From NCBI GenBank assembly GCA_031180725.1, contig JAPSLO010000001.1, positions 124,001-188,000 on the forward strand: a DNA stretch of 64,000 nt, written 5' to 3'. This document shows positions 44,422 to 54,229 of this stretch, one piece after another. The notes under the pieces were generated by a model. It saw only the letters and a program-made list of their open reading frames with translations, had not been told where the DNA came from and ran no database searches. Source of the stretch: Roseomonas sp. (GTDB lineage Bacteria; Pseudomonadota; Alphaproteobacteria; Acetobacterales; Acetobacteraceae). The translations under genes and the position numbers were made by a program. Position 1 is the first letter of the stretch, and each line of letters starts with the position of its first letter.

Positions 44422-47400
44422 ATGCCGCGCCGGCTGCTGACGCTGCTGACCATCCTGCTGGCCACCGTGCTGACCTTGGGCTCGGTGCCGGCCCGCGCCT
44501 TCGAATTGCCGGGCCTGTCCAACGACGCCGCGGGCTATGAGGCGCTGTTGCAGCGCCGCTTCCCTGCCGGCGGCACGCCGCAGCAGCGCGCCCAGGCCGA
44601 AAGCCGCGCCCGCGCCGCGCAGCAGCGGGGCGACTGGGCCGCCGCCGCGGCAGCATGGGAGGAACGGATCGGCGCCGGCCAGGCCGGCGCGGAGCACTGG
44701 ATGGCGCTGGGCGAGGCGCAGCTCCGCCGCACTCCGCCCGAAGCTGCCCGCGCCCTTCAGGCGGCGCATCAGGCCTTCATGCTGGTCCCCGGCGGCGCGC
44801 CGGAGATCCCCGCCCTGCTGCTGGGGGCGGAGGCGCTGCGACGCATGGATCGCCCTGCGCAGCAGATCCAGTTGCTGGAGATGGTGGTGGAGCGCGCGCC
44901 GGAGGATGCGAACCATCGTCAGGCACTGGCCGAGGCGCGCCGCGCCGCCGGGCTGCTGGTGCGCCGCCTACGCACCGAGCCCGATGCCGAGCCGGCGCGC
45001 GCCTGCCTGGAATTCACCTCTGCCCCGGCGCGCCGCAATGACTGGCAGCCCGGCGACTGGCTGCGCGCGGAACCCGCCATCCCCGGCGCGGCGGTGACGC
45101 GGGAAGGCGACCAGCTCTGCATTGCCGGCCTGCCCTGGGGGCGGCCCACGCGCCTCCTCCTGCGCGCCGGCATGCCCGGTGAGGACGGGTTGCGCGTGAA
45201 CCGCGACAGCACGCTGAACGTGGTGATGCCGAACCGCGCCCAGCGCGTGATCTTCGACAGCCGCGCCTTCATCCTGCCGCGCAACCAGCCGCCGCGTCTC
45301 AGCCTCGCCACGATCAATGTGTCCCAGCTCTCGCTGCGCATCGCGCGGGTGGGTGAGCGCAACCTGGTCGGCCTGACGCGGAACTGGCGCCCGGGCGAGG
45401 AGATCGAAAGCTGGATCGCCCGCAACGCCGGCGAGGAGAATGGCCGCATCGTCTGGGAGGGCCGCGTGGAGTTGCCGCCCGCCGAGCCCAACCGCCTCGT
45501 GCGCCACGTCCTGCCGCTGCCCGATGCGCTGCGCGATGCGGGCCCCGGCATGTTCCTGCTGGTGGCCCGCCCCGACGATGGCGGCGCCGATCGCTACGAC
45601 GCGGAAGCCGCTGTCGCGGTGCTCACCACGGATCTCGGCATCACCGCCTGGCGCGGCACGGGCGGGCTCGCGGTGCAGTTGCGCGGCTTCGCCGATGCGC
45701 GGCCGAAGCCCGGCGCGCGGATACGCCTGCTGGCGCGCAACAACGACATCTTGGGCGAGGCCACCACCGATGCCGACGGGCTGGTGCGCCTCGCCCCGGC
45801 GCTGCTGCGCGGCCAGAACCAGTTGGCCCCTGTCGCGCTGCACGCCTTCCTGGGCGAGGATTTCGCGGCGCTGGATCTGGAGACCGCCGCCTTCGACCTC
45901 TCGGACCGCGGCGCGGCGGGCAGCCCGCATCCCGGCCCGCTGGATGCCTTTGTCTGGCTGGACCGTGGCATCTACCGCCCCGGCGAGACGGTGCAGGTGG
46001 CCGCGCTGTTGCGCGACGCCGCCGGCCGGCCCGTGGATTTCCCCGCGCGGCTTCGCGTGAAGCGTCCGAACGGCCAGGTCTTCTGGCAGGGCGTGCCGGA
46101 CCGCCTGGGTGGCGCGGCCTTCGCCGTGCCGGTCACGCTCTCGCCCGGCGCCCCAGCCGGGGCCTGGACGGTGGAGGTGCTCTCCGACCCGGAGGCGCCG
46201 CCGATCGGCACCACAGGCTTCCGGGTCGAGGCCTTCGTGCCCGAGCGCCTGGAGGTGAATGCCGGCCCGGTGCCGGGGGTCATGGTGGCCGGGCAGCCGC
46301 TGGAGGTTCCGGTCACCGCCCGGTTTCTCTATGGCGCCCCGGCTGCCGGCCTGTCGGGCTCCGCCGAGATCCGCTTCCAGATCGATCCCGAGCCCTTCGA
46401 GGCCTGGCGCGGCTGGCTTTTCGGCGTGGCGGACGAGCCCTTCGCTCCCGACCTGCAGACCGCCGACATCCCGGAGACGGATGAGCAGGGCCGCACGGTG
46501 CTCTCGATCCGGCTCGCGGAAGCGCCCGATGTCTCCCGCCCCGTGAAGGCGGAAGTGACGGTGATGCTGGAGGAGCCGGGCGGCCGCGCGAGTGCCACGC
46601 GCTTCTCCACGCCAGTGCGGGCGCGCGGCACGCTGATCGCGCTGCGCCCGTCCTTCGCCGACGGTGCGGTGGACGCCAATGCTGAGGCGGCCTTCGACAT
46701 CGCGGCGGTGAACCCGGACGGCCAGCCCATCACGGGCAGGCTGCGCCTGCGCCTCGTGCGCGAAAGGCCCGACTGGCGCATCGTCATCCGCGATCGCGTG
46801 GCGCGCTACGAGACGGTGTGGCGCGACGAGCCGGTGGACAGCACGGAGATCCAGGTGGCGCCCGGCCGCCCCGCGCGCTTCGCCCGCCGCCTGCCCTTCG
46901 GCCGCTACCGCATCGAGGCGACGGAGCCGAACGGCCTCGGCATCGCCGCCTATCGCTTCCGCTCCGGCTGGGCGGGGGCGGAGGCACCGGAAGTGCCGGA
47001 TCGCGTCGACATCGCCAGCGAACGCCGCGGCTACCAGCCCGGCGAGACGGCGCGGCTGCGCATCACCCCGCCCTTCGCGGGCCGTGCCAGCGTGGCAGTG
47101 CTGACGGACCGGCTGGTTTCGCTGCGCGAGATCGAGGTGCCAGAAGCGGGCACTGAGGTTGAGGTGCCGGTGGAGGAGGGCTGGGGACCCGGCGCGCATG
47201 TCGCCGTCACGGTCTTCCGGCCCGGCGAATCCCCGGCCGGCCGGCCCGGCCGCGCGCTAGGTCTCGCCTGGATCGGGCTGGACCCGGCGCCGCGCCGGCT
47301 GGCGGTGGCCATCGAATCACCTGACCTGGTGCGGCCGAATACGCGCGTGGAGGTGCCGGTGCGCGTCGCCGGCGGCGCGGGCTCGGCGATGCTGACGCTG

Positions 47401-49605
47401 GCGGCGGTGGATGAGGGCATACTGCGCCTCACGCGCTTCCGCTCGCCCGATCCGGAAGCGCATTTTCTGGCGCGCCGCCGGCTGGGGCTGGATATCCGGG
47501 ACGACTACGGCAGGCTGATCGCGCCGGCGGAAGGGGAACTCGCGGTGCTGCGCCAGGGCGGCGACGGCATGGATGCCGATACGGTCATGGACATCCCGCA
47601 GCGTGTGGTCGCGCTGTTCAGCGGCGCGGTGCAGGTGGGGCCGGACGGCCTCGCCCGCGTACCGTTGGACCTGCCGGATTTCGCCGGCGAATTGCGGCTG
47701 ATGGTGGTGGCCTGGGACGGCAGCCGCATCGGCGCAGCCGCGAAGCCGATGACGGTGCGCCAGCCCGTGGTGGCGGAAGCCCTGCTGCCCCGCTTCCTGG
47801 CGCCGGGCGACGAGGCCCGTCTGCCCGTGCTGCTGCACAACATCGAATTGCCAGCGGGCGAGGTGGCGGCGGTGCTGACCGCCACGGGCGCCATCGAACT
47901 CGCCGGGCCCGCGCGGCTGGCCCAAAATCTCGCCACCGGCTCGCGCGCCACGCCCACCACGACGTTGCGCGGAACCAGGGTGGGGGAGGGCGTGCTGCGC
48001 CTCGCCGTCACCGGCCCGAACGGCTTCACGACGGAGCGTGAGGCGCGCATTGCCGTTCGCTCCTCCCGCCCGCCCGTGACGGAAGTGGCGGTCACGACGC
48101 TGGTGCCGGGCGCGACGGCGCCGGTTCCCGTGCCGTCGGACCGTTTCCTGGCCGGCACCTGGCAGGCACGGGCGAGCTGGGGCGCGCCGGTGCGCTACGA
48201 TCCGGGCGCGCTGCTGGCGGCGCTGAAGCGTTTCCCGCTGGACTGTGTGGAACAGGCGGCGTCCCGCGCCATGGCGCTGGCCTTCGCGCCGCAGAACCCG
48301 GATACGGCGCAGGAGGATGCGGCGGCGCTGGGCCAGGCCGTCACCTCCATCCTGGACCGGCAGCGCTTCGACGGCCGCTTCGGCTACTGGTCGGCGGAAG
48401 GCACTGTGCTGGACTGGGCCAGCCTCTACGCAGCAGAGGCGCTGCTGCGCGCCCGCGCCGCCGGCGCCCCGGTGCCGGAGGCCGCGATCGCCGAGGCGCT
48501 GAAGCCCATCGAGGAGGCGATCGACAGCAGCGGCGACCGGCCGGAGTGGCTGGCGACGCAGGCCTATCGTGTGCATGTGCTGGCGCTCGCAGGACGCAAC
48601 CGGCTGGGTGCGGCGCGACGCCTGGCCGAGAATGTGGAGGCGCTGCCCACGCCGCTGGCCAAGGCGCAGCTTGCCGCTGCATTCGCCCGCGCCGGCGACC
48701 GCGCGCGCGCCGAGCAGATCTTCGCGGCCGCGCTGGCGAATGCGCAGCGCAACACCTGGCATTACGACTTCGGCAGCGCGGCGCGCGATCTGCTGGCCAT
48801 CGCCGTGCTGCTGAAGGAGAGCGGCGTGGCGCAGGACCAGGTGCAGCCGCTACTGGCGCGCCTGCCGGGGGCGGAGTTCACGCCCGCCGTCACCAACACG
48901 CAGGAACAGGCCTGGGCCATCGTCGCCGCCAGCCTGCTGGGGCGCGACGGCCGCACCGTGCGCGTCACGCTGAACGACCGCGACCTGCCGACCGCGCAGG
49001 TGGTGGCCGCCGGGCTGACCGCCAGTGGCACGGCGCGCAACCGCGGCGAGGCACCGGTGGTGCAGGCGGTCTCCATCACTGGCGTTCCCACTTCGCCGCT
49101 GCCAGCGGCGAGCAACGGGATGCGTGTGGCGCGGCGCTTCCTGGCGCTGGATGGCCAGCCGCTGAACCTGGATGCGCTGCGCAGCGGCACGAATTTCGTG
49201 CTGCTGATGGAAGCCCGCGCCACCACGGGCGAACGCCATCAGGCCATGCTGTTCCAGGGCCTGCCCGCGGGGTGGGAGATCACCAGCCGCCTCCCGGCCG
49301 GCGACATTCCGGGTATGGCGTGGCTTGGCACGCTGACCGACACCGACGCGCAGCCCGCACGCGACGACCGCTTCGCCGCGGCGGTCACGCTGACGCCGCA
49401 GGCGCCCCTGGCGCGCATCGCGGTGCGCGTCCGCGCCGTGACGCCCGGCCGTTTCGAACTGCCGGGAATGGAGGCGCAGGACATGTACCGCCCCGGCGTC
49501 TACGCCCGCCAGAATGCGGGGCGAATCACCGTGCTGGGGCCGGATGATCTGGTACCTGCACCAGCTCCTGCGCCCAGCCCCAACCCAAGGCAGCCTTCGC
49601 GATGA
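44422..49605 (+). CDS. Alpha-2-macroglobulin family protein (bacterial A2M) with intact thioester
   Basis: About 1727 residues from ATG at 44422, preceded by GAGGAG 7 bp upstream; a more distal ATG at 44389 is not preferred. A signal peptide ends near PARAF. MG domains follow, with GIYRPGETVQVAALLRD as a typical segment. The thioester motif CVEQ is present at C1275-Q1278, in the alpha-helical TED domain. Bacterial A2M traps attacking proteases in the periplasm, and its usual genomic partner is the penicillin-binding protein 1C gene, found here 433 bp later. Unlike E. coli YfhM no lipobox is obvious. Confidence 0.92.
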   Translation: MPRRLLTLLTILLATVLTLGSVPARAFELPGLSNDAAGYEALLQRRFPAGGTPQQRAQAESRARAAQQRGDWAAAAAAWEERIGAGQAGAEHWMALGEAQLRRTPPEAARALQAAHQAFMLVPGGAPEIPALLLGAEALRRMDRPAQQIQLLEMVVERAPEDANHRQALAEARRAAGLLVRRLRTEPDAEPARACLEFTSAPARRNDWQPGDWLRAEPAIPGAAVTREGDQLCIAGLPWGRPTRLLLRAGMPGEDGLRVNRDSTLNVVMPNRAQRVIFDSRAFILPRNQPPRLSLATINVSQLSLRIARVGERNLVGLTRNWRPGEEIESWIARNAGEENGRIVWEGRVELPPAEPNRLVRHVLPLPDALRDAGPGMFLLVARPDDGGADRYDAEAAVAVLTTDLGITAWRGTGGLAVQLRGFADARPKPGARIRLLARNNDILGEATTDADGLVRLAPALLRGQNQLAPVALHAFLGEDFAALDLETAAFDLSDRGAAGSPHPGPLDAFVWLDRGIYRPGETVQVAALLRDAAGRPVDFPARLRVKRPNGQVFWQGVPDRLGGAAFAVPVTLSPGAPAGAWTVEVLSDPEAPPIGTTGFRVEAFVPERLEVNAGPVPGVMVAGQPLEVPVTARFLYGAPAAGLSGSAEIRFQIDPEPFEAWRGWLFGVADEPFAPDLQTADIPETDEQGRTVLSIRLAEAPDVSRPVKAEVTVMLEEPGGRASATRFSTPVRARGTLIALRPSFADGAVDANAEAAFDIAAVNPDGQPITGRLRLRLVRERPDWRIVIRDRVARYETVWRDEPVDSTEIQVAPGRPARFARRLPFGRYRIEATEPNGLGIAAYRFRSGWAGAEAPEVPDRVDIASERRGYQPGETARLRITPPFAGRASVAVLTDRLVSLREIEVPEAGTEVEVPVEEGWGPGAHVAVTVFRPGESPAGRPGRALGLAWIGLDPAPRRLAVAIESPDLVRPNTRVEVPVRVAGGAGSAMLTLAAVDEGILRLTRFRSPDPEAHFLARRRLGLDIRDDYGRLIAPAEGELAVLRQGGDGMDADTVMDIPQRVVALFSGAVQVGPDGLARVPLDLPDFAGELRLMVVAWDGSRIGAAAKPMTVRQPVVAEALLPRFLAPGDEARLPVLLHNIELPAGEVAAVLTATGAIELAGPARLAQNLATGSRATPTTTLRGTRVGEGVLRLAVTGPNGFTTEREARIAVRSSRPPVTEVAVTTLVPGATAPVPVPSDRFLAGTWQARASWGAPVRYDPGALLAALKRFPLDCVEQAASRAMALAFAPQNPDTAQEDAAALGQAVTSILDRQRFDGRFGYWSAEGTVLDWASLYAAEALLRARAAGAPVPEAAIAEALKPIEEAIDSSGDRPEWLATQAYRVHVLALAGRNRLGAARRLAENVEALPTPLAKAQLAAAFARAGDRARAEQIFAAALANAQRNTWHYDFGSAARDLLAIAVLLKESGVAQDQVQPLLARLPGAEFTPAVTNTQEQAWAIVAASLLGRDGRTVRVTLNDRDLPTAQVVAAGLTASGTARNRGEAPVVQAVSITGVPTSPLPAASNGMRVARRFLALDGQPLNLDALRSGTNFVLLMEARATTGERHQAMLFQGLPAGWEITSRLPAGDIPGMAWLGTLTDTDAQPARDDRFAAAVTLTPQAPLARIAVRVRAVTPGRFELPGMEAQDMYRPGVYARQNAGRITVLGPDDLVPAPAPAPSPNPRQPSR

Positions 49606-50039
49606 GCTTCACCATTCGCCCGGCCCGACCAGAGGACGCTCCGGCAATACAGCCGCTGCTGACGACTCTCGGCTATCCGGATGCCGATGCGGCACTGGCC
49701 GCGCGGTTGCAGACGCTGCTCGGAGCACCGGACGCGGCCGTGCTGCTGGCGGAGCAGGGTGCGGTGCTCGGCGTGCTGGCGCTGCACTGGACCATGATGT
49801 TGCACCTGCCGGATCCCGTGGCGCGCATCGGGACTCTGGTGGTGGCCGAGGAGGCCCGTGGCCGCCGCATCGGTGCCGCGCTGGTCGCAGCGGCCGAGCG
49901 TCTGGCGCTCGAGAAGGGCTGCACCCGGATAGAGCTGACAAGCGGCCGCAGCCGCACGCAGGCCCACGCCTTCTATGAGCGGCTGGGCTACACTTGGTCC
50001 TCGCTGCGGTTCTTCAGGGTGCTGGCCAGGGGGCCGTGA
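49602..50039 (+). CDS. GNAT N-acetyltransferase between A2M and pbpC
   Basis: A 145-residue GNAT. The acetyl-CoA loop RIGTLVVAEEARGRRIGAAL and the end HAFYERLGYTWSSLRF are characteristic. It starts in the A2M stop codon (ATGA overlap) and its own stop overlaps the pbpC start by one base. It should therefore be made together with them. The acceptor is unknown. Confidence 0.88.
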   Translation: MSFTIRPARPEDAPAIQPLLTTLGYPDADAALAARLQTLLGAPDAAVLLAEQGAVLGVLALHWTMMLHLPDPVARIGTLVVAEEARGRRIGAALVAAAERLALEKGCTRIELTSGRSRTQAHAFYERLGYTWSSLRFFRVLARGP

Positions 50040-51997
50040 TGAGGCGTGGCGCGCTGGGCCTGCTGGCGGCGGCCGGCGCTGTCGCGCTGGGCCTGGGGCT
50101 GGACCGGCTCTTTCCACCCGATCTCTCCCGCTATCAGGAAGCGGGCATTGAGGTGCTGGACCGCGAGGCGCGCACCCTCTCGGTCCTTCCCGCGCGGGGC
50201 GGCATCTGGCGGCTGCGCACCACGGCCGCCGATGTGCCGCCGTATCTGGTGGAGATGCTGATCGCGGCGGAGGATCGCCGTTTCCGCAGCCATCCGGGCG
50301 TGGACCCGCTGGCGCTCGCGCGCGCTGCGGTGCAGTGGCTGCGGGCGGGCCACATTGTCTCCGGCGGCTCCACCCTGACGATGCAGGCCGCAAGGCTGCT
50401 GGAGCCGCGCCCGCGCACGATCCGCAGCAAGGCCATCGAGGTCTTTCGCGCGCTGCAACTGGAAGCGCGCTTCAGCAAGGACGAGATCCTCGGCATCTGG
50501 CTGTCCCTCGCGCCGCAGGGCGGCAATCTGGAAGGTCTGCGCGCGGGTTCGCTGGCTTGGTTCGGGCGCTCGCCCGCCACGCTGGATGCCGCGCAATCGG
50601 CGCTGCTGGTCGCACTCGCCCGGCGGCCGGAAGCCCTGCGCCCGGACCGCCATGCGGAAGCCGCGCGGCGCGCGCGCGATGCCGTGCTGCTGGCGCGCGC
50701 CGCCGGTGCCGGTGGCGTGACGGATGCCGAACGCGAGCTCGCCCTCGCCGCGCCGGTGCCCGCCCGCCGCGAGCCGATGCCGCGCCTGGCGCCGCATCTG
50801 GCGCGCGAGATCGCGCGCAGCGCCCAGCCGGGCGAGCGCATTGCCACCACGCTGGACCGCGACCTGCAACGCGCGGCACAGGCGCTGGCCTTCGAGGCTC
50901 TGCGCGACCTGCCGGAGCGCGCTGCCATCGCGCTGATGATTGCGGATATTGAGGCACGGGAGGTTCGCGCGCTGGTGGGCGGCGCCTTCGGCGACCAGAG
51001 CCGCGCCGGCATGCTGGACCTGACGCGGGCGGTGCGCTCGCCGGGTTCCGCGCTGAAGCCTTTCCTCTATGCGCTCGCCTTCGAGAATGGGGTGGCGCGG
51101 CCGGAGAGCATCCTCTCCGACCTGCCGCTCCGCTTCGGCAGCTACGCGCCGGAGAATTTCGACCGCGGCTTCGCCGGCCGCATCACCGCCGCCGATGCGC
51201 TGCGCCAGTCGCTGAACCTGCCGGCCGTGGCGCTGCTGAACGAGGTCGGGCCCCTGCGCTTCGCGGCCCTGCTGAAAACCGCCGGCGCGCCGCCGCGCCT
51301 GCCGGCAGCGGCGGCGCCCTCGTTGCCGCTGGCCCTCGGGGGCGCGGGGATGACGCTGCGGGGCATGGTGCAGCTCTATGCGATGCTGGGCGATGGCGGC
51401 CGCGCTGCGTCGCTGCGCACCGAGCCTGGCGCGCCGCCGCAGGCCGTGCCCGTGCTGGCGCCGCATGTCGCGGCGCAGGTGGCGGGCGTGCTGGTGCAAC
51501 CCTTCCCCGAAGGCGGGCCGCGCGGCGTGGCTTGGAAGACCGGCACCTCCTGGGGCGGGCGCGATGCCTGGGCCTTCGGGCTGGATCGGCGGCATGTGGC
51601 GGGTGTCTGGGTCGGGCGGCCGGATGGTACGCCGATCCCCGGCGCCACGGGCAGGACGCTCGCGCTGCCTCTGCTGGCCCGCGGCTTCGCCCTGCTGCCG
51701 CCCGCGCCGCGGGAGGCGCTGCCCATTCGTGCCGCGCCCGCACCCTTCGCCGAGGCCGCGGATCGGCTGCGCCTGCTGTTTCCCATGCCGGGTGCCGTGC
51801 TGGCGGAAGGCGGCCTGGTGACGATCCGCGCCGCCGGCGGCCGCCGGCCGCTGACCTTCCTGGTGGATGGCGCGCCCATCCCGGCCCAGCCCGCGCGCCG
51901 CGAGACAGGCTGGACGCCGCCCGGCCCCGGTTTCTACCGCATCACCGTGCTGGATGCGGAGGGCGCCGCGGCCCGCGCCGAGTTGCGCGTCAGGTAG
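50039..51997 (+). CDS. pbpC: Penicillin-binding protein 1C (bifunctional GT51/transpeptidase)
   Basis: 652 residues from ATG at 50039. A membrane helix is at about 5-20. The glycosyltransferase 51 motif AAEDRRFRSHPGVD has its catalytic glutamate at E78, with GGSTLTMQAARLL after it. The transpeptidase has the nucleophile S337 in SPGSALKPF, SLN at 391-393, and WKTGTSWGG at about 499. A BiPBP_C domain forms the C-terminus. It pairs with the alpha-2-macroglobulin gene as in E. coli yfhM-pbpC, where the two are thought to defend and repair the cell wall. Its 3' end overlaps the convergent RluA-type gene by 8 bp. Confidence 0.95.
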   Translation: MRRGALGLLAAAGAVALGLGLDRLFPPDLSRYQEAGIEVLDREARTLSVLPARGGIWRLRTTAADVPPYLVEMLIAAEDRRFRSHPGVDPLALARAAVQWLRAGHIVSGGSTLTMQAARLLEPRPRTIRSKAIEVFRALQLEARFSKDEILGIWLSLAPQGGNLEGLRAGSLAWFGRSPATLDAAQSALLVALARRPEALRPDRHAEAARRARDAVLLARAAGAGGVTDAERELALAAPVPARREPMPRLAPHLAREIARSAQPGERIATTLDRDLQRAAQALAFEALRDLPERAAIALMIADIEAREVRALVGGAFGDQSRAGMLDLTRAVRSPGSALKPFLYALAFENGVARPESILSDLPLRFGSYAPENFDRGFAGRITAADALRQSLNLPAVALLNEVGPLRFAALLKTAGAPPRLPAAAAPSLPLALGGAGMTLRGMVQLYAMLGDGGRAASLRTEPGAPPQAVPVLAPHVAAQVAGVLVQPFPEGGPRGVAWKTGTSWGGRDAWAFGLDRRHVAGVWVGRPDGTPIPGATGRTLALPLLARGFALLPPAPREALPIRAAPAPFAEAADRLRLLFPMPGAVLAEGGLVTIRAAGGRRPLTFLVDGAPIPAQPARRETGWTPPGPGFYRITVLDAEGAAARAELRVR

Positions 51998-52691
51998 CGC
52001 CGCCGCAGCGCGCCACGGCCTCCCGCATATGGTCCGGCACTGGCGCGGTCACGCGCAGCGCGGGCTCTAACGGCAGCGCGATCTCCCGCGCCAGCAGGTG
52101 CAGTGGCCCGGCACCGCCGCCATAGAGCGCATCGCCCAGGATCGGCGCGCCAAGATGCGCGGCATGCACGCGCAACTGGTGCGTGCGTCCCGTCTCCGGC
52201 CGGAACTCCACCAGCGCCAGGCCACCGCCGCGGCCCAGCACGCGCCAGGCGGTGCGGGCCGGGTCGCCGGCCTGGTTCACCTGCATCCGCCAGCCCTTCT
52301 GCGCGCTACTGATCTTGCGCAGCGGCGCATCCACGACACCGCTGTCCTTCACATCGCCGCGCAGCACGGCCCAGTAGGTCTTTTCCACGCGTCGTTCCGC
52401 GAACAACGCGTTCAGCCGCGCCAGCATGGGGGCCGTGCGGCCCAGCACCAGGCAGCCGGCGGTGTCCGCATCCAGCCGGTGCGCCGGCTGCGGATCCCGC
52501 CGCTTGCCCATCCGCAGCGCGGGCAGCCAGGTTTCCAGGCTCCCGCCGCTACGCGCCGAAACCGGCAGGCCGGCGGGCTTGTCCAGCACCAGGATCTCCG
52601 GCCCGAGATGCAGCAGCCGGGCGCGCAGCCAGCCGGGGAGGGGAATCTCCGCTTGGCGATCCGCCGCCGGCCGGGGCAGCTTGCGGCCCAT
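51990..52691 (-). CDS. RluA-family pseudouridine synthase
   Basis: 233 residues from the ATG at 52691. The RluA motif HRLDADTAG places the catalytic aspartate at D74; VLDKPAGLPV precedes it, and RPETGRTHQLRVHAAHLG and PILGDALYG follow. It modifies uridine in rRNA or tRNA; there is no N-terminal S4 domain. The exact RNA site cannot be told from sequence. Its start codon overlaps head to head with that of the PfkB gene. Further in-frame ATGs at 52712, 52739 and 52748 are possible starts. Confidence 0.9.
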   Translation of the reverse strand: MGRKLPRPAADRQAEIPLPGWLRARLLHLGPEILVLDKPAGLPVSARSGGSLETWLPALRMGKRRDPQPAHRLDADTAGCLVLGRTAPMLARLNALFAERRVEKTYWAVLRGDVKDSGVVDAPLRKISSAQKGWRMQVNQAGDPARTAWRVLGRGGGLALVEFRPETGRTHQLRVHAAHLGAPILGDALYGGGAGPLHLLAREIALPLEPALRVTAPVPDHMREAVARCGGAT

Positions 52692-53610
52692 GGCCTTCGA
52701 TCCCCGCCCCATTGTCGTCTGTCTCGGCAGCGTCGTCATGGACCACACCTTCCAGGTGGACGACGTCGTCCAACCGCCTTCGAAGAACCGCGCCCGGAAC
52801 TACAGCCTGGGCGCTGGCGGCCTGGCCGCCAATGCCTCCATCGCGGTCAGCCGCCTGGGCGGCAACTGCGTCTTCTGGGGGCGGGTCGGGGATGACCTGA
52901 ACGGCCGCCCCCTGCTCGCCGCCCTGTCGGAACAGGGCGTGGATGTCAGCCAATGCCACATCGCAGCGGGCGGCCGCACCCCTGTCTCCGCCGTGCTGGT
53001 GGATCCGGTGGGCGAACGCAGCATCTACTCATACCGGGGCGAAGGGCTGGGCACCGACCCTGCCTGGCTGCCCCTGGAACGTCTCGACAGCGCGCAGTGC
53101 TTCCTCTGTGACCCGCGCTGGTGGGAAGGCAGTGCCCGGGCGCTGGATTATGCGCGCGCCCGGGGCATCCCCACCGTCATCGATGGCGAGAAGACCGAAA
53201 CCCGCATCCTGCTGGACCTGATCCCGCGTGTGGATCATGCGGTGTTCTCAGTGCCCGGCCTGGCCAATTTCGCCCCGGGGCTGAAACCCGCCGAAGGGCT
53301 GCGCAAGGCGCTGGATGCCGGCTGCCGGGTGGCCGCCGTGACCCAGGGTGAGAAGGGGACGCTGTGGATGACGCGGGAGGATCCCCGGCCCCGCACCACC
53401 CCCGCCTTCCGGGTGCAGGCCACCAACACCACGGGCGCCGGCGATGTCTTCCACGGCGCCTATGCCCTGGCGATCGCCGAGGGGCAGCCCATCGAGCAGG
53501 TGATGCGCTTCGCCTCCGCTGCCGGCGCCCTGCGCGCCCGGGACGGCGCGACGCCGACGCGGGCGATGGTGGAGGACCTGCTGCGCGGCGGAACCGCGAT
53601 CAGCGGCTAA
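52690..53610 (+). CDS. PfkB-family carbohydrate kinase
   Basis: 306 residues from the ATG at 52690; a TTG at 52681 is the nearest alternative, and the next internal ATG would remove the first strand. The ribokinase fold is shown by VCLGSVVMDHTFQVDD, NYSLGAGGLAANASIAVSRLGG and the signature NTTGAGDVFHGAYAL with catalytic D252. The family phosphorylates sugars or nucleosides; similar alphaproteobacterial genes are often annotated as sulfofructose- or adenosine-kinase-like. The substrate is uncertain. Confidence 0.9.
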   Translation: MAFDPRPIVVCLGSVVMDHTFQVDDVVQPPSKNRARNYSLGAGGLAANASIAVSRLGGNCVFWGRVGDDLNGRPLLAALSEQGVDVSQCHIAAGGRTPVSAVLVDPVGERSIYSYRGEGLGTDPAWLPLERLDSAQCFLCDPRWWEGSARALDYARARGIPTVIDGEKTETRILLDLIPRVDHAVFSVPGLANFAPGLKPAEGLRKALDAGCRVAAVTQGEKGTLWMTREDPRPRTTPAFRVQATNTTGAGDVFHGAYALAIAEGQPIEQVMRFASAAGALRARDGATPTRAMVEDLLRGGTAISG

Positions 53611-53611
53611 T

Positions 53612-54145
53612 TCAGCCGAACCGGCCGCGGCTGTCCATGCGGCGGATCTCGGCATTCGCGGCGCCCGCGGCCTCGCTGACCCGGGGCAGGTAGGGCAGGC
53701 GGTTCAGGCGCGACAGGGTCTGGGCACCGCCGAGCGGGAACATCGGGCCGGAAAGCGCCGCTTCGGCCCGCGCCTGGCTGCCGGCCTGCAGCGCCGCGGC
53801 GGCCTCCCGCAACTGGGCGATCACCGGCTCCGCCGGCGCATCGGGGGCTATGCCGATGGCCTGGCGCATCTCCGCCTTGCCTACCCGAAGCGCATGCTGG
53901 GCGGGGCCGGAGGCCTCCGGCGCATAGCGCGGATCGTTGCGGAAGGCGTTCTCCAGCACCTCGAGCTGTACGGCGGCCAGGGCGGCATCCGCCGGGCGGC
54001 CCGCGAGGCGGGAGGTATCCCCGAGCAGCCGCGGTGCGTTCAGGGCAGCACCCCGCACCGGGTCGCCGAGGCCGAACATGTGCTCGGCCGCGGGGTCGGC
54101 GCAGGCGCCGAGCAGGGCCAGCAGGGTCAGGAGGAGGCGTCGCAT
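53612..54145 (-). CDS. Hypothetical lipoprotein
   Basis: 177 residues from the ATG at 54145 (or 9 bp further up at 54154). The N-terminus MRRLLLTLLALLGAC has a lipobox. The rest is alanine-rich and helical, with EVLENAFRNDPRYAPEA and LSRLNRLPYLPRV and no recognised domain. It is convergent with the PfkB gene, the ends being one base apart, and divergent from hisZ. I do not recognise a family. Confidence 0.75.
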   Translation of the reverse strand: MRRLLLTLLALLGACADPAAEHMFGLGDPVRGAALNAPRLLGDTSRLAGRPADAALAAVQLEVLENAFRNDPRYAPEASGPAQHALRVGKAEMRQAIGIAPDAPAEPVIAQLREAAAALQAGSQARAEAALSGPMFPLGGAQTLSRLNRLPYLPRVSEAAGAANAEIRRMDSRGRFG

Positions 54146-54229
54146 GGCAGGCATCCTAACGCAACGTGATGAGTTTCGTGTCCTCCGGGTTGCGGGGGCT
54201 GGCCGGGGCTGGCATCCCTCCGGCCCGTC

